The notes beneath the pieces are model-generated. The model did not search any database and was not told the origin of the DNA. It was given only the letters and a program-made list of their open reading frames with translations. A stretch of DNA of 64,000 nucleotides from Capillidium heterosporum. Its lineage: Eukaryota > Entomophthoromycota > Entomophthoromycetes > Entomophthorales > Capillidiaceae. The stretch spans positions 682,001 to 746,000 of the forward strand of contig WBMQ01000004.1 of assembly GCA_016630905.1 (NCBI GenBank), read 5' to 3'. The position numbers and the translations under genes were made by a program. Of the stretch, positions 22,271-34,640 are shown one piece after another. The stretch's first letter is position 1. The number at the start of each line of letters is the position of its first letter.

Positions 22271-23436
22271 GGGATATAGTTTACTATAATAAATAGAAAC
22301 AAAGGTTAGTAAACTGCAGTTTAGTTGTATAAAATTCAAAATATAATGTCAAATTAGATAAATGTAGCTTTTGGTTACCTTTTGATAAGCTGCAGTTTGA
22401 ATTTGTAGAAAAATAATCTGATAGACCTTTTTGAACAGCAACTAAAAATCAACATCATCAAAGTTTGGTAAAGTACGGCTCTCACGTATTAAAACCTAAC
22501 CAATCATAATGGCTTACGTCTTTCATTGCCTTGACAAACGCTTAATGACATGGAATACTTATAGGAAGGCATGTTTATACACTTGTAAACAGCTTTATAG
22601 TAACCATATAGGTATAATATGCCTTAATTGGATATTCATTGCAGGGTTTTTAATTACTTAATAGACATGATAAGAAAGGTTTAGTAAAAAAATATAGTAT
22701 ATGAGACAGTATATACAAAGCTATTAGCTATGTCTGTACATTTATATGAACGTTAGCTATACTTTTGGAATCTAAGCCAATAGGTTACGATGCAGCAGTA
22801 CAGTTCAAAATATATTAACAAAGACTCAATAAAATAATCAGTATTATAACCAATAGAATCTTATTTCAGATATCCTATAATGTTTTTATTAGCTCATCTA
22901 TGATACTATAGACTTTGATAAAACTTCAGTCAGTCCAACTTCAATACAAACTCTTGATAAGTTAATTGTATAGCTTCCTATCAACTCACCACATACATAT
23001 CTGTCAATTAAAAGCAATCAAAGTAACTGCCTATAGGCTTACATTACCGCTATTCACTATTTGTAATTTTCGAATTTAATGAATGTGAGATTGAAGTAAC
23101 AAAAAGTAAACTACAATTACTACTAAAGCCATGTTTAATACCTACTTTATAAAGATACTCAAATGTAGTATAACTTTACACTCATCTACACGCATCTAGA
23201 GTTTAGTTTAGTACCCTCAACTTTCAAAACTTTGGATTCCTTTTGCTTATGATACGTATAAAGTTGCATTGATGTTTATAAAGGTAAACCAATGCACTTT
23301 TAAGTTAGCCTATAAAATTGTTCCATCCTAACCTTAAAAACTCTACTAACCTAATCACCAGCTTTGTACTACCTGGATCTAATGGATTTAGCACCATAAA
23401 AAATTCATCACTTTCCAAATCAATCAAGTTTACTCA
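22271..23436. other. divergent intergenic region, nothing recognised
   Basis: AT-rich region between the ETF-alpha start (-) and the Trm5 start (+), holding both promoters. No clear TATA box or repeat was recognised. Confidence 0.5.
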
Positions 23437-25279
23437 ATGGAGCCCACCAACCCAACTTCAGATAAAGAGGCAAACTCCACCTTCGAAGCCATCGAAGTAT
23501 TATTTACCATGCCTCCCAAAAACGTAGGTATGAGAGTCTTGGATAAGACCAAGTTTACCAACCTCATCAAAGTGCTGGGAGTCAAAACGCTGCAAAAGGA
23601 TATCAACCATTTCGTCAAAGGATGTAAGGATAACCTACTAAACCGACCTAAACTTCGTAACATAATAAATTGGGACCAGGATGCCAACTTAAAAGTCATT
23701 CTATTCGATACCAAAGTAGATGAAAGTTTACAGCAGCTAAGTGAGGAAAGTAAGGAAATAGTCAGCAAGTTTGGTAAAGGGTTTGTCAATCAAGAGCTAG
23801 AATTAGGATATGACTTTTGGAACACTGGTAATTTTTATATTTATATGCTAATGTTGAATTTCAATTTTAATAGACCAAATTTTAAACTCCATCTTACCGG
23901 ATAGTTTACCCGCCATAACCTCGTTTACAACTGTAGGCCACATAGGTACTTTTAAACTTTTAAACAAGCCAAAACTTATTTTAATTAGCCCATCTCAACT
24001 TGAAGGAAGAGTACCTGCCTTTTAAAACAATAATTGGTCAAGTGATACTCGATGTAAGTTTATTATAATAAGCCTTCACAAGTAAACCAACAAAATATTT
24101 TTATTATAAAATAGAAAAATAAGAACATAAAGACGGTAGTCAACAAACTAGATGCCATCGACACCACATTCCGTTTCTTTAAGATGGAGGTTCTAGCTGG
24201 TGAAGATACTATGATAACAGCCACCGTGAATTTTTTGAAAATTATTTATATTCTAACCTTCCTTTCAAAAATAGAAAGAAAACGGATGTACTTTCCACCT
24301 CGATTTTAGCAAAGTTTACTGGAACTCAAGACTACATACCGAGCATACGCGGTTGATTGATAGCTTCCAATCGGGCGACCTCATATGTAAACTTTTTTCA
24401 ACATTAATTTTAATCTACCTCTTTTTAATCTGCTTATTTTTAACTCTATATTTTTATAATAGGTGATGCCTTTGCCGGTATAGGACCCTTTGCTATCCCC
24501 ACCGCTAAGCGAAAGGTTATTGTCTACGCCAACGACCTCAACCCAACATCCTACGAGTACCTCAATAAGAACCAAGTTGCAAATAAGATCGATACAGCTT
24601 ACTTGAAAACTTTCAACTTGGATGCTAGAGAATTTATCAAAAAGAGTTATCATCTGTTGTTGGAGCAAAGCATGAAGGGAGATAAAGAGGATACTGTCCA
24701 CATCTTTGACCACGCTATAATGAATTTACCGGCTACTGCTATAGAATTTCTAGGTACTATATTCTTTAAAGAAGGTGTCTATATTAACTATCTTTTCTTA
24801 TCAAAGATGCCTTTCGTAACATATTTTCCAAAGAGGATCTTCAACGTCTAGTTGACAAATCAGGGACCAAGTTAATAGATTCGGGATTAACAACTAAAGT
24901 TACCAAAGTACATTGCCACTGCTTCTCTAGAGATTTAGTCAACCCTAGATCAGATATCTTAGCTAGAGCTAGTCAAAGTTTAGGTAGGAAGATTGAGGAT
25001 AATGAGGAGGAAGTTAAAGTACATTTGGTACGATCGGTAGCTCCTAACAAGAATATGTACTGCTTGACGTTCTATGTGACATTGGAGGATCTTTGGTAAT
25101 TTTTTATTGTTTTAAATTTTAACCTAAGGCTTAATAGTTCAGCCAAATCGGAAAGTCCGATGGAAGGTAAGATACCTACCTTTGAAAATGGTAGTTTAGA
25201 TGAAGGTATTGAGCTGACAGATGCCAAAGAAGAAAACTTACCACAGAGTAAAAAGGCCAAGGTAGATATCATAGAATAA
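23437..25279 (+). CDS. TRM5: tRNA (guanine37-N1)-methyltransferase Trm5
   Basis: Eight exons (23437-23827, 23874-23945, 23989-24053, 24115-24225, 24275-24386, 24463-24753, 24807-25095, 25138-25279) give 490 aa; yeast Trm5 has 499. Family landmarks appear in order: [63 protein letters not shown], then the SAM-binding [28 protein letters not shown] and the NLPA active-site motif ([12 protein letters not shown]). Several of these exist only after splicing, which supports the boundaries. It methylates N1 of G37 next to the anticodon in cytosolic and mitochondrial tRNAs, preventing +1 frameshifting, and starts wybutosine synthesis. The C-terminal ~45 residues are acidic/basic and non-conserved. 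Introns are 43-76 nt; one ends in AAG. Confidence 0.94.
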
Positions 25280-25569
25280 ATGTAGCCAAGTTGATGGGTA
25301 CTTCAGTTTTAGATTTAAAGGCCCGTGGCCATCAACTTTTTAGAGGTATTATTTGAACTATATTGTCTTTCATTTTACCTATTCTTCTCGTTAACCTAAA
25401 GTTTAAAAAACTATATATTCTAAAATTTCCCAACTCCAGCTTTTTAATAAAATATTCCTAGTTGTGTAATAGATTTCTTTGTTATTTAGAAGAATTTTAG
25501 CACTATGAAAATTATAAACCATAGCTTATATATATTGCTCTAATCTATTTTGTAGAACATCCAATGTAT
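25280..25569. other. short intergenic region, nothing recognised
   Basis: About 290 bp between the Trm5 stop and the recognisable part of repeat copy C. Nothing recognised. Confidence 0.5.
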
Positions 25570-27672
25570 AACGTAGCTCCACTTTTAGTTTACTTTGATA
25601 TTTTTGAAGCCTTTATACTACTTTTTTTGTTTCAATGTGGAACACTAAAGCTACTTTCAGCTCCCTAAAGTATTACTAGCAAAATGACCACAAATTAAAT
25701 AGCAACAGTTTGGTTTCTGGAAACTGCTGTGTAAAAGGTATAGCAAGCCATATTAGGATAAATCCTAGGTATATATCCAAAGATGGTCATAAATCGCAAT
25801 TTTAAAAGTAATACAAATGATACGCAAATCTAGGTAGGCATAAACCATTATGGGTATGGTAGTGGGATTCCATCTATAAACTGCAATTTCTATAGGGCAA
25901 TTAGTATACTGTAAAGGGATAGCAACATTCAAATTTTAAATCATCAAGGCCCCATTGTATGACCAGGACCATAATAAATTGAAGAATTCCATACCTAAGC
26001 AAGAACTTCAATAGAATACATTGCCCTGCCCGACTTTACCTGACAGTCATAAGATGCATCGTATCTAATATATTAGCCTATGTCTATGGAACTATTTCCT
26101 GAGCATAGGTCAATACCATAATATAGCCATAGCTCCATTTCAATTTATTATAACTGTTTACGCCGTAACCTAACTTTTCAGCAGACTTTAAGTGGAGCTT
26201 TGACTAAACCCTACATAAGTATAGCTACAATAATAGTATAGATATAGCTGCCTTATCAATCCAAAAAATTTAGTTCGGACTTGTGCTAGGCGGTACGGAA
26301 CACCTATAAATATCCAACGTTCATTTATAAAAGTATTGGCGCAATTTTTCTAAAAACATCCTAACTGACCGATTAGACTCATTTACCTTAATTTATAGCA
26401 GCTTTTGATACACTAACCCAAGACAATGATTCAAAAATTGGATATTTAAATGTTTAATTAATAGTTAGCGTCACCTGTCATGTACCATTCCGTCTGTAAG
26501 CTAGCCAACATTTTTATTTGTTGATAGGCCAAAATTTTCAAAGTAGGTTTTAATATTTAGCTTCAGCAGTACCCTTTTGCCTAAAAGGAAAATCAATCCC
26601 CTAGCTGACAGTAACGTATATATTTTGCTTTAAGTGAAGGTTTAATGAGTGTGGCATGGCTTACCAAAGCTGTAGGCATCTGCATCAAACTAGCTGTCCC
26701 GCTTTTAAATTTTGCTGTAGGTGATTGTAAGGACTAAAAGTTGGGAATTAAAGATGTCATTTATTTCCATATTTGTAGCAATATTATTAGGGTGACGGAG
26801 ATAGTTCTGCCAAGGAATACAAGGCAAAGTTTTAGCCTGAAAGGATATGATGGTATTTTGATTTGGCTTGAAGTTAGATTAGCTTCAGATTTAGCAATTT
26901 TGAACTGTCTGAAGCTGGAATTTACTCTATTAGAAAGCGCTGGTCAACTAATGATCAAGTTTGTAGTACCTTCAGAATGGAGTAAGTGGACTTGCAGTAA
27001 CTGTGTTGCCTTCTTTCCAATACAGATGCATCCTATACGGCGTATGTCTCATTGGTGTTTAAGAGTAGATGTATTCTATTTTAAGGATTTGTCAAGAGGT
27101 TGATTTCGATAGAATTCTAGGTTTGGGATTGGTGGCAGAATTGTACAAGCACCTTTATCAACCTGTGTCAGCTTCCATTTGAAGTGCCATTCCCTAAACT
27201 AGAATTAAGGGTGCTTACTCTGCTTACAAAACACTATACGTAAGCTGGCTAGCTTTTAGCAAAATAACCTGGGACCCATCTCATCTGATACACTCCCAAG
27301 CCTTTTGATCAACAAGTAGTGCCTTCTAAATTACAAACATTAGCCCCGATCTTTTCCTTAGGGTTGTGAATCAAAGTACAGTCGTGGCTTGTTATAGGAG
27401 GGTGTATTATGACGGATCTTGTCCCCAAGGTCCTGATAATAGGAGGCAAGAATGCCATAAAAATCCAACAACTTTACACTGCAGCTCTTCCTATAGAAAG
27501 ACATTCCTTTATCGAACCATTCTTATAACGGGTCTTCACTATAGAACCAGAAATTCAATAGTCTGTAATCAGTTCTTATTATAGATGTTGGTATACACCA
27601 TTCTAGCAAAAATTCATAAGATGGCATTAATAAGATATAATTTTGCTGTTATATCTGCATACGAACAGTTTA
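25570..27672 (-). repeat. interspersed repeat family, copy C (inverted)
   Basis: Read on the minus strand, this stretch follows the same order of sequence blocks as copy B at 33897-35990. Shared blocks include the 744-bp near-identical part (26929-27672), a block near 26735-26815 (minus: GAACTATCTCCGTC), one near 26150 (minus: GGTTACGGCGTAAACAG) and one near 25880 (minus: TTGCAGTTTATAGATGGAAT). Outside the 744-bp part the match is degenerate, so the family is old. I see no reverse transcriptase, transposase or terminal repeats. Boundaries away from 27672 are approximate. Confidence 0.6.
26929..27672 (+). repeat. 744-bp inverted repeat, left arm
   Basis: This segment is the reverse complement of 33897-34640 with at most a few differences (one seen near the outer end, AAAG against AAAA). 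It contains a 72-codon open frame (27366-27584) repeated exactly in the other arm, but the frame has no recognisable motif. The arms are 6.2 kb apart and flank the HSF-type gene. Confidence 0.9.
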
Positions 27673-29189
27673 GGACATGAAAATTTTTGTTTATCTATCC
27701 AGAATCTAATACTTCGATCCACTTGAGTATTTGCTTTTTATGGCTATCTGTTTAACTGGTTGGGGATATACTACTTTCAAAGCACTTTTGCTTTAGTTTT
27801 GCCACATTACAAGGACGGGTATGAGATTCATATATACAGCTTATTATAGGTTGAAGGGCAAAAGAGATGCATCGATACTATCCTTTTTAAGTCACAGTAA
27901 TAGGGATATTTGAAAGCACACTTCAGAAATTCGCTATATTATTCGAAAAGAAATTCTTTACTTACCCACTTTTTTAAGTTCTAAAATCTATATAAATCGA
28001 AGTAAATACACTACATTTAGCTATATAGAATGTATAGAACCCCTCCTCAATGACTTGCTCTGGTAAGGATACAAGGGAAAAAGATAAGTGGAGTTAAGGA
28101 TTGCACTTAGGATATCCATTCCATCCACCTAAAGATGTGTATGGGCACCTTCCTAAAAGTAGATACCAAACCTCAACTATCCCTCCAAATAGGCATATTA
28201 CTAAACTAAACTAAAGAAGCAAAATCTAGAAAAATATATATGGTAAACGCAGCCCAACCTATATTCCTATTTTCTAGAAGCCTTCAATTAAGAAAAGTAT
28301 AGAGGAATATACCCAATAAATCGGAATGGACGGCGTAGAAAACTTAGATTCCGATAAGTTTATCCACAAACTTCTGTAGAGCTGTAGCCAACAACTAAGC
28401 TTTTAAATTGATGCTGGATACTTGAAAGGACGAAGTTTATACTTGAAATGGCAATTTATGGATCTTTTTAATAGATGGTTAAAAGCATTTTATCACGACA
28501 TATATATTTCCAAGTATTATTTGGTTTGAACATGAAAAATATTTGTTGGACCGAAAATCTTGTCAACCTTCAACCTTTCAGGGTTGGTAGGCCAAAGTAA
28601 GGGATGGATATGCCTAATAGAAGCAGGCATATTTAGCATGTGGTGACAAGGCTATTGTTTAGAAATGGAAATTTCTTCAGATCCAAGATATAGTAGCTAT
28701 CAAATTTTATAGTAGGCTGACTACCACATGGCCTTAGGAATACTCGCTTAATAGGTTTTGAAGGGATGAGTTTGAGCTGAGTTGAGCTGCAAGTCCATCG
28801 GATATTCGGACTAAACTCGACTTTTAACTTGCTGGGATAGTTTGAGGATAGAAGACTTATGTAAGCGATAACGTTGGAGAATAAGATGTTTGTACACTTT
28901 AAAATGGAAGGGTAGTTCGTAACAACTGTACCTAAAGTTGTATAGGAACTTATTTAGCATTTACCATAAGTGGGTTCCTAATGTTTGAAGTTTGGTAACT
29001 ATTCAATCGAACATGTTAAACTCAGAACTAGAAACTATTGCAATAAAAATACCAATGGACCCATTTAAAAAAATATAAAAACACTTTTATTGATTTAAAT
29101 TAATTGCTATACGGATGATTTTTGAGGCAAAAGCCATTTTAGAGGTAGTAAGGAGGTGAAGTACAACGTTAGAGTAAATTAATAATTTT
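27673..29189. other. intergenic region, nothing recognised
   Basis: About 1.5 kb between repeat copy C and the HSF-type gene 3' end. AT-rich, no gene recognised. Confidence 0.5.
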
Positions 29190-30026
29190 CTAGCAACTGC
29201 TCCGGCTAGCTAGCGCCTGCAGTTGACCTATAAGGTTGAGATGTAGAGTCTGTTCGGAGACCAGATAGTGTTCTAATTTGAAGAAGCCATTATTTTCGTT
29301 TTCCTCGTTCGATTGAGGCAGCTCTTCGTAGTGGGTAGTAGGATCGTGAGTGGCATAGTCAAAGTGACGTTCCTGGGTAGGGGTGAAGCAGGTGTGGTCC
29401 ATGAAGCTTTGGAACTGAGTAGACTGCTGGGGACTAACCGAATCGTAGCTGTCACTGTGGTGGAAGGTAGGATATTCAACTTCGGTTGGGGAGTTGAAGG
29501 AGGAGTTGGGTAGGGTGTTGGACCTGACGATCATATCAGAGGGGGAAGACTCCATCAAGTTTTGGGGAGAGGGGGCCGGATATATACGGGTGGGGTAGGG
29601 TTTCGTAGTTTCCCTTTCCACTCTCTCGATTTTCCTAGTTACAGTCGGCAGCGATTTGGACTTTGACGGCCTGTCGCTATCTTTTATACGGTTACTGACC
29701 CTACATATGAAGACCAGCAGGTCAGGTCGGTTTTGCTGGAAAGAAGGATGAATGAAGGAGGAGGAATTGACACTCTGCTTGCGTAGCTTCCTACCGTCAC
29801 TGATCCTACGGAAGCCATACATGTTAAGCTGCCTTACAAAGGAGTTGAAGTGGTTGTTCTTAAAGTAGTGGGGGAAGAGTTGGGTTTGGAAGGTAGTTTG
29901 GTCTCTGATTATGAAGACGGTCCCATCGTCGTTCCAAGTGACTAGGTGTTGGTAGCTTATGTCGTGGAGTAGGGTAAACAACTTTTTGGCGAATACCGAT
30001 ACCGAGTTCTCTTTGGCTTGATCCAT
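29190..30026 (-). CDS. HSF-type DNA-binding transcription factor
   Basis: Intronless 278-aa protein. Residues about 11-115 form a heat-shock-factor DNA-binding domain: FAKKLFTLLHD, HLVTWNDDGTVFII, FPHYFKNNHFNSFVRQLNMYGFRRI (the recognition helix and HSF signature, about 51-75) and FIHPSFQQNRPDLL. After it comes a basic stretch, then a Ser/Pro/Thr-rich and Gln-rich low-complexity C-terminus. I see no heptad-repeat trimerisation domain like that of Hsf1, so it may be a small Sfl1/Hsf-like regulator acting in the nucleus on GAA-type repeats. A TATA-like element lies 63 bp upstream. The gene sits alone between the arms of the 744-bp inverted repeat. Confidence 0.88.
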   Translation of the reverse strand: MDQAKENSVSVFAKKLFTLLHDISYQHLVTWNDDGTVFIIRDQTTFQTQLFPHYFKNNHFNSFVRQLNMYGFRRISDGRKLRKQSVNSSSFIHPSFQQNRPDLLVFICRVSNRIKDSDRPSKSKSLPTVTRKIERVERETTKPYPTRIYPAPSPQNLMESSPSDMIVRSNTLPNSSFNSPTEVEYPTFHHSDSYDSVSPQQSTQFQSFMDHTCFTPTQERHFDYATHDPTTHYEELPQSNEENENNGFFKLEHYLVSEQTLHLNLIGQLQALASRSSC

Positions 30027-30088
30027 TATGAGTTATTGGAAAATAGAAGTTTGCTGTTTTTTTTTGTTTGGATGGCGTTTCTATGGAC

Positions 30089-30096
30089 TATTTATA
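30089..30096 (-). promoter_or_regulatory. TATA box of the HSF-type gene
   Basis: TATAAATA on the minus strand, 63 bp before the start codon; the spacing is nearly the same as for the monooxygenase and the two 466-aa genes. Confidence 0.5.
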
Positions 30097-32039
30097 CTTT
30101 TGAAATTTGGGAGATTTTCAATTGAGTTATAGTTGGGATTGAAAAGTTGGATGAATTAATTGCACCCGAACTTGAACTTGACTTTAGGGAGGATGGATGT
30201 ATAGGAGCTCTCAAAAAGGAAATAAGAGTTCTACAAACTTCTTGCAGTTTGTAACCAGTATACTTTAGCTTTTAGCTGTGTTAAGTTGTCGCCTTAAGCT
30301 AATTGATTGGAGCTGGATGGACCAATACCTTTTCTTATTTTGGTGGACGTATATGGGAATTTAGTTCACAAACCATAAATTGCTGTTGGTATTCATCGAT
30401 TTTCTTCATAAACCTGGATGAAATCCCGAGGTATAAAAGTTTTGTTGATTAATTTGGCATTCTTTATGGTGAGGAGGGCGCGCATATAAAATCGCTTGGG
30501 AAGGTGGATTGCCATTGCGGTGTATAAATAAGCTTCGGACCCCAAAGGTTTCATTGAGGAAATCGACTAATTTGGAAGAAACTTGAAGGAATGACTGTAG
30601 TGGTGGAGCATGTGCCCTTTGTTATTTAGATATCAGTTCCCATTAGAAACTAGAAGGTGATAAACAACCGCGAATTGGTAGGTGTCCTGTCTATAAAAGT
30701 ATGTGGGCTTTGGAGAATCATGTCCTTATTGGAAGTAGTATATTTTTGGCACTATGATAAAAATTGGTACAGCATCGAGAAGCTACCATAAACGTATTAC
30801 CAAAGCTTTTAGTTACAAAAAGGATGAATTCAAAAGCTACACGTGAAACCATATACGATGGAAACTATAATGATAAATAAAATATACAAGTTTAATTTAG
30901 GTTCGCAATTTGACAAATATAGTAACTCCTTGAACCGAGGGCTAAACTTCAAAGGAAACTAAGCCTGATGTAGTAGATTGCGATGTAAACTAACTTAGGC
31001 TTAGATATCATTGATTAAATTGGTAAGGTATTTCTAATGAAATAAGGTGGCTGCTTACATAATCTGTCTAAGTTGATACAAGGTTTGTTCTCCCAGCTTT
31101 TCGTGATGTGTTACAAGGCGGGACTTATCAACTTGTTTACAAAACTTCTATTAATAGCTGTATTCTGCCGTCCACCATTAATTTCAATATAAATTTTGTA
31201 TAGGTGGCCTGACATCGACCTGAAACTTGTTGAATACAATTCCAATTTCCAAACATTTCCTTCGATAGAAGCTTTATGAGTTACCCTTCTCAATATTTGC
31301 ACCTCAACCTGCCGATTTACCCCTTTCCTACAACAATTCGGATCTTTATCTCTTTCCAAAGAGAACTATCCGATGTTTTTATAAAAGAAGCGTCACCGTT
31401 CTAAATAGCCTCTATATATCCTAAAATATCCATCTGAGAGCTTAAAAATTTAACTAAATATATCTAGCGGATTGATATTTATGGACTAGTTTTGCATGAT
31501 ATTGTTGTGCCAAGGAAAAGGTACAATGTAATTGGCACTCGCATAGTTTAATTTAGACCAGAATTTTCAAAATGTTGATTTTAGTCATAGATCGCCCTTG
31601 TTTAAAAGAAAAAGTCAGCAATTTGTTATCAGTATTAAGTAAATTAGTTATTCGTGACTTTATGTATGTAGTCTTTTGGGATTTCAAATATCTTTGGCCA
31701 AGGGAGCATTGCTTTCTGTACAAATCAAGATCTATTTCAAAAAATGCGATAGACATATAAAAGCTTTAATGAACTTCTACATCTATAGATTTGAAACCCA
31801 ATATATATCTAACGGAAGTATAGCTGCTACCTTTACCAATTTCCCTAATTTTTTACAGTGATAGTTCCTACATGTTGGTAAAGTGTAATTTACCTAGATC
31901 CGAAAGAGTATTATTTAGGATGGCTAAAGTTAGTAGGACCAGACGCAATAAATTGTATGGGGAACTTGAATAATAGAGGCTAAATGTTGAGACAAAATAG
32001 TTGAGGTTAGTTATATTTAAAATTTTCATCTCCAATCAA
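30097..32039. other. intergenic region, nothing recognised
   Basis: About 1.9 kb of AT-rich DNA upstream of the HSF-type gene. Short open frames occur (31111-31359, 31553-31861) but none shows a motif. Repeat copy A may begin slightly before 32040. Confidence 0.5.
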
Positions 32040-33800
32040 CGGATGCCGCAAATAGTAACTGACGCAGCTGGTTCAACTACCAATTCAATTTGCCATTAGA
32101 CCAAACCTAGACTTCTATCGAAACAGTAAAGTGTCTAAGTGAACTCCGAATAAATTCTAAAGACGTTGATACTACTTTCTATTTTTATACATCTGTGAGA
32201 TACTCATGTGAAAAAAGAATGGATGTTGCAGGTGCTAGATGCTCAAGGTGTCTTACTCCAATAGTGCTATAAACTTGGGCATCAGTTTTACAGCCATGTA
32301 ATGATGGAACTAATCCGCTGTAAATGTGCTTCAAAGTTGGCTTTAACCTATCTGCCATCATTTAATAGGTTGGAAATTTACACTTAGTCTTTTAGGCCAT
32401 CGATTGTCAATTGACAGCTAAAAAAGTTTGCCATTCCAAGTCTACCGCATATCTACTTATACCACATGATAAATAGAAGTATCGATCACAAATTCCAGAA
32501 TGATCATTGCCTTGCTATTTCTTGGTAGAACTACCTCCGTCCTATTTTAGAAACACTTTGACTAAAATGGATATAAGAGACATCTGAAATTCCGAACCAT
32601 TTTGATCAACAACTTATTCCCCCGTAGACGGAAGTCTCTGAACAGGTCACTGGTTCGATTCTACGCAAGTGTATCAATAAGGTAAATTGTTCGATTTTCA
32701 CCTGATCTTGCACCATATATACAAGATGTGTCAAAGCCGGCGGTTAGGAGGAATGAAATTCCTTCTTAGGTAAAACCACCCTCCTGGTACTAATGGAAGG
32801 ACCTACTTAAATTAGTTTGACCTACAAATCAATTAAAGGCTGATTAGTTTACGGCGGAATAGTAGCCGGAAGGCGATGAACCACGATATAATGGATGTTT
32901 TGATACTTATTACCTTTGATTAGTATCTAATAAGCATACTTGAATTACTGTATTTAAAACTGACACGAAATTTCTAAAATATATTTGAAATATATAGGTG
33001 TTTCATACCGCCTAGTAAAAGTCCAAACTAAGTATAAAGAATTGCTTCTTTAAAGCAATTTGACCGATGCTACTTTTTCATAGTAGGAGCTATACCTATG
33101 CGGATTATAGCCAAATTCCATCTGGAAGCCTACCATAAAGTTAGATTGCGGGGTAAGCGACTGCAATGAATTGAAATTAACGTTATAATTATACTACAGA
33201 ATAGATATATATTTGGAAAGTAACTCTGTTGGAGTAAGCAGTATATTGAATTCAACCCAAGTTGTAATTTATAGGCGAAATACTAAATAATGATGTAGTT
33301 AAGTTAAATTCTACCTTCTATTTAGTAAATAAGAAAAGTTATTAAAGATATTCTAGCTCAGCCGCGAAGTAGGTTGGTACTTTATTATATTATCAAAGTC
33401 ACACGATGAAATATCGGTAGTTTATCACCATACTATTTTTACATCAACATCTCTTTACAACATGCCTATTATTTTAATTAAAAAATTGCAGTTTATAGGT
33501 TGAATCCCTCCATTCTTACTCTAATTATTTATACCTGTCTAGGCCTATGTATATCTTGTATTGCAACTTCAAAACCGAATTTAGTACTATCTATAAATGT
33601 ACATATATAAGATCTATCCTAGCATGTCCTATCTTGTCATTGGATGGTAGCTTTGAGAAGCGAAATTACAGACGCCTATCTGTAACAATCTTTTATTTGT
33701 AGTGTCTTAGGCAACATATATTTCAGAAGTTGAAAGTACTTTTAGTTTCATATTTTAACATGGTCTACAGCAGTATTTCTCTCCAGGGTTCAAGATAGAG
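32040..33800 (+). repeat. interspersed repeat family, copy A
   Basis: A degenerate copy in direct orientation to copy B. Matching blocks: CCAAACCTAGACTTCTATCG near 32100 (compare 34446), GAACTACCTCCGTCCTATTT at about 32527 (compare ACTACTTCCATCCTACTTT near 34755), and the tRNA B-box-like GGTTCGATTC at 32652-32661 (compare 34879). Further blocks are the region near 33090-33310 (compare 35310-35530) and TTGCAGTTTATAGGTTGAAT near 33486 (compare 35676). Copy A carries many substitutions and small gaps. No coding capacity recognised; ends are approximate. Confidence 0.55.
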
Positions 33801-33896
33801 CAGCTTTTAAAGATAAATCAGAATAAACTATCAATAATATAAATAAAAATGTTCAATTTGGATTCTGGTGAAAAACTCGATTACAAATAAATAAAT

Positions 33897-34640
33897 TAAA
33901 CTGTTCGTATGCAGATATAACAGCAAAATTATATCTTATTAATGCCATCTTATGAATTTTTGCTAGAATGGTGTATACCAACATCTATAATAAGAACTGA
34001 TTACAGACTATTGAATTTCTGGTTCTATAGTGAAGACCCGTTATAAGAATGGTTCGATAAAGGAATGTCTTTCTATAGGAAGAGCTGCAGTGTAAAGTTG
34101 TTGGATTTTTATGGCATTCTTGCCTCCTATTATCAGGACCTTGGGGACAAGATCCGTCATAATACACCCTCCTATAACAAGCCACGACTGTACTTTGATT
34201 CACAACCCTAAGGAAAAGATCGGGGCTAATGTTTGTAATTTAGAAGGCACTACTTGTTGATCAAAAGGCTTGGGAGTGTATCAGATGAGATGGGTCCCAG
34301 GTTATTTTGCTAAAAGCTAGCCAGCTTACGTATAGTGTTTTGTAAGCAGAGTAAGCACCCTTAATTCTAGTTTAGGGAATGGCACTTCAAATGGAAGCTG
34401 ACACAGGTTGATAAAGGTGCTTGTACAATTCTGCCACCAATCCCAAACCTAGAATTCTATCGAAATCAACCTCTTGACAAATCCTTAAAATAGAATACAT
34501 CTACTCTTAAACACCAATGAGACATACGCCGTATAGGATGCATCTGTATTGGAAAGAAGGCAACACAGTTACTGCAAGTCCACTTACTCCATTCTGAAGG
34601 TACTACAAACTTGATCATTAGTTGACCAGCGTTTTCTAAT
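33897..34640 (-). repeat. 744-bp inverted repeat, right arm
   Basis: Reverse complement of 26929-27672, same length. It forms the first third of repeat copy B. The mirrored 72-codon frame lies at 33985-34203 on the minus strand. Confidence 0.9.

Noticed and set aside
26741-27103. 120-codon open frame
   Set aside because: It straddles the border between the near-identical and diverged parts of repeat copy C and is not kept in the other copies.
27366-27584. 72-codon open frame present in both repeat arms (also 33985-34203)
   Set aside because: It is identical only because the surrounding 744 bp are near-identical; no motif, start context or extension beyond the repeat, and no match in copy A.
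32600-32700. A tRNA gene at the B-box-like motif
   Set aside because: No complete cloverleaf: the T stem has mismatches and no acceptor or anticodon arm can be built.
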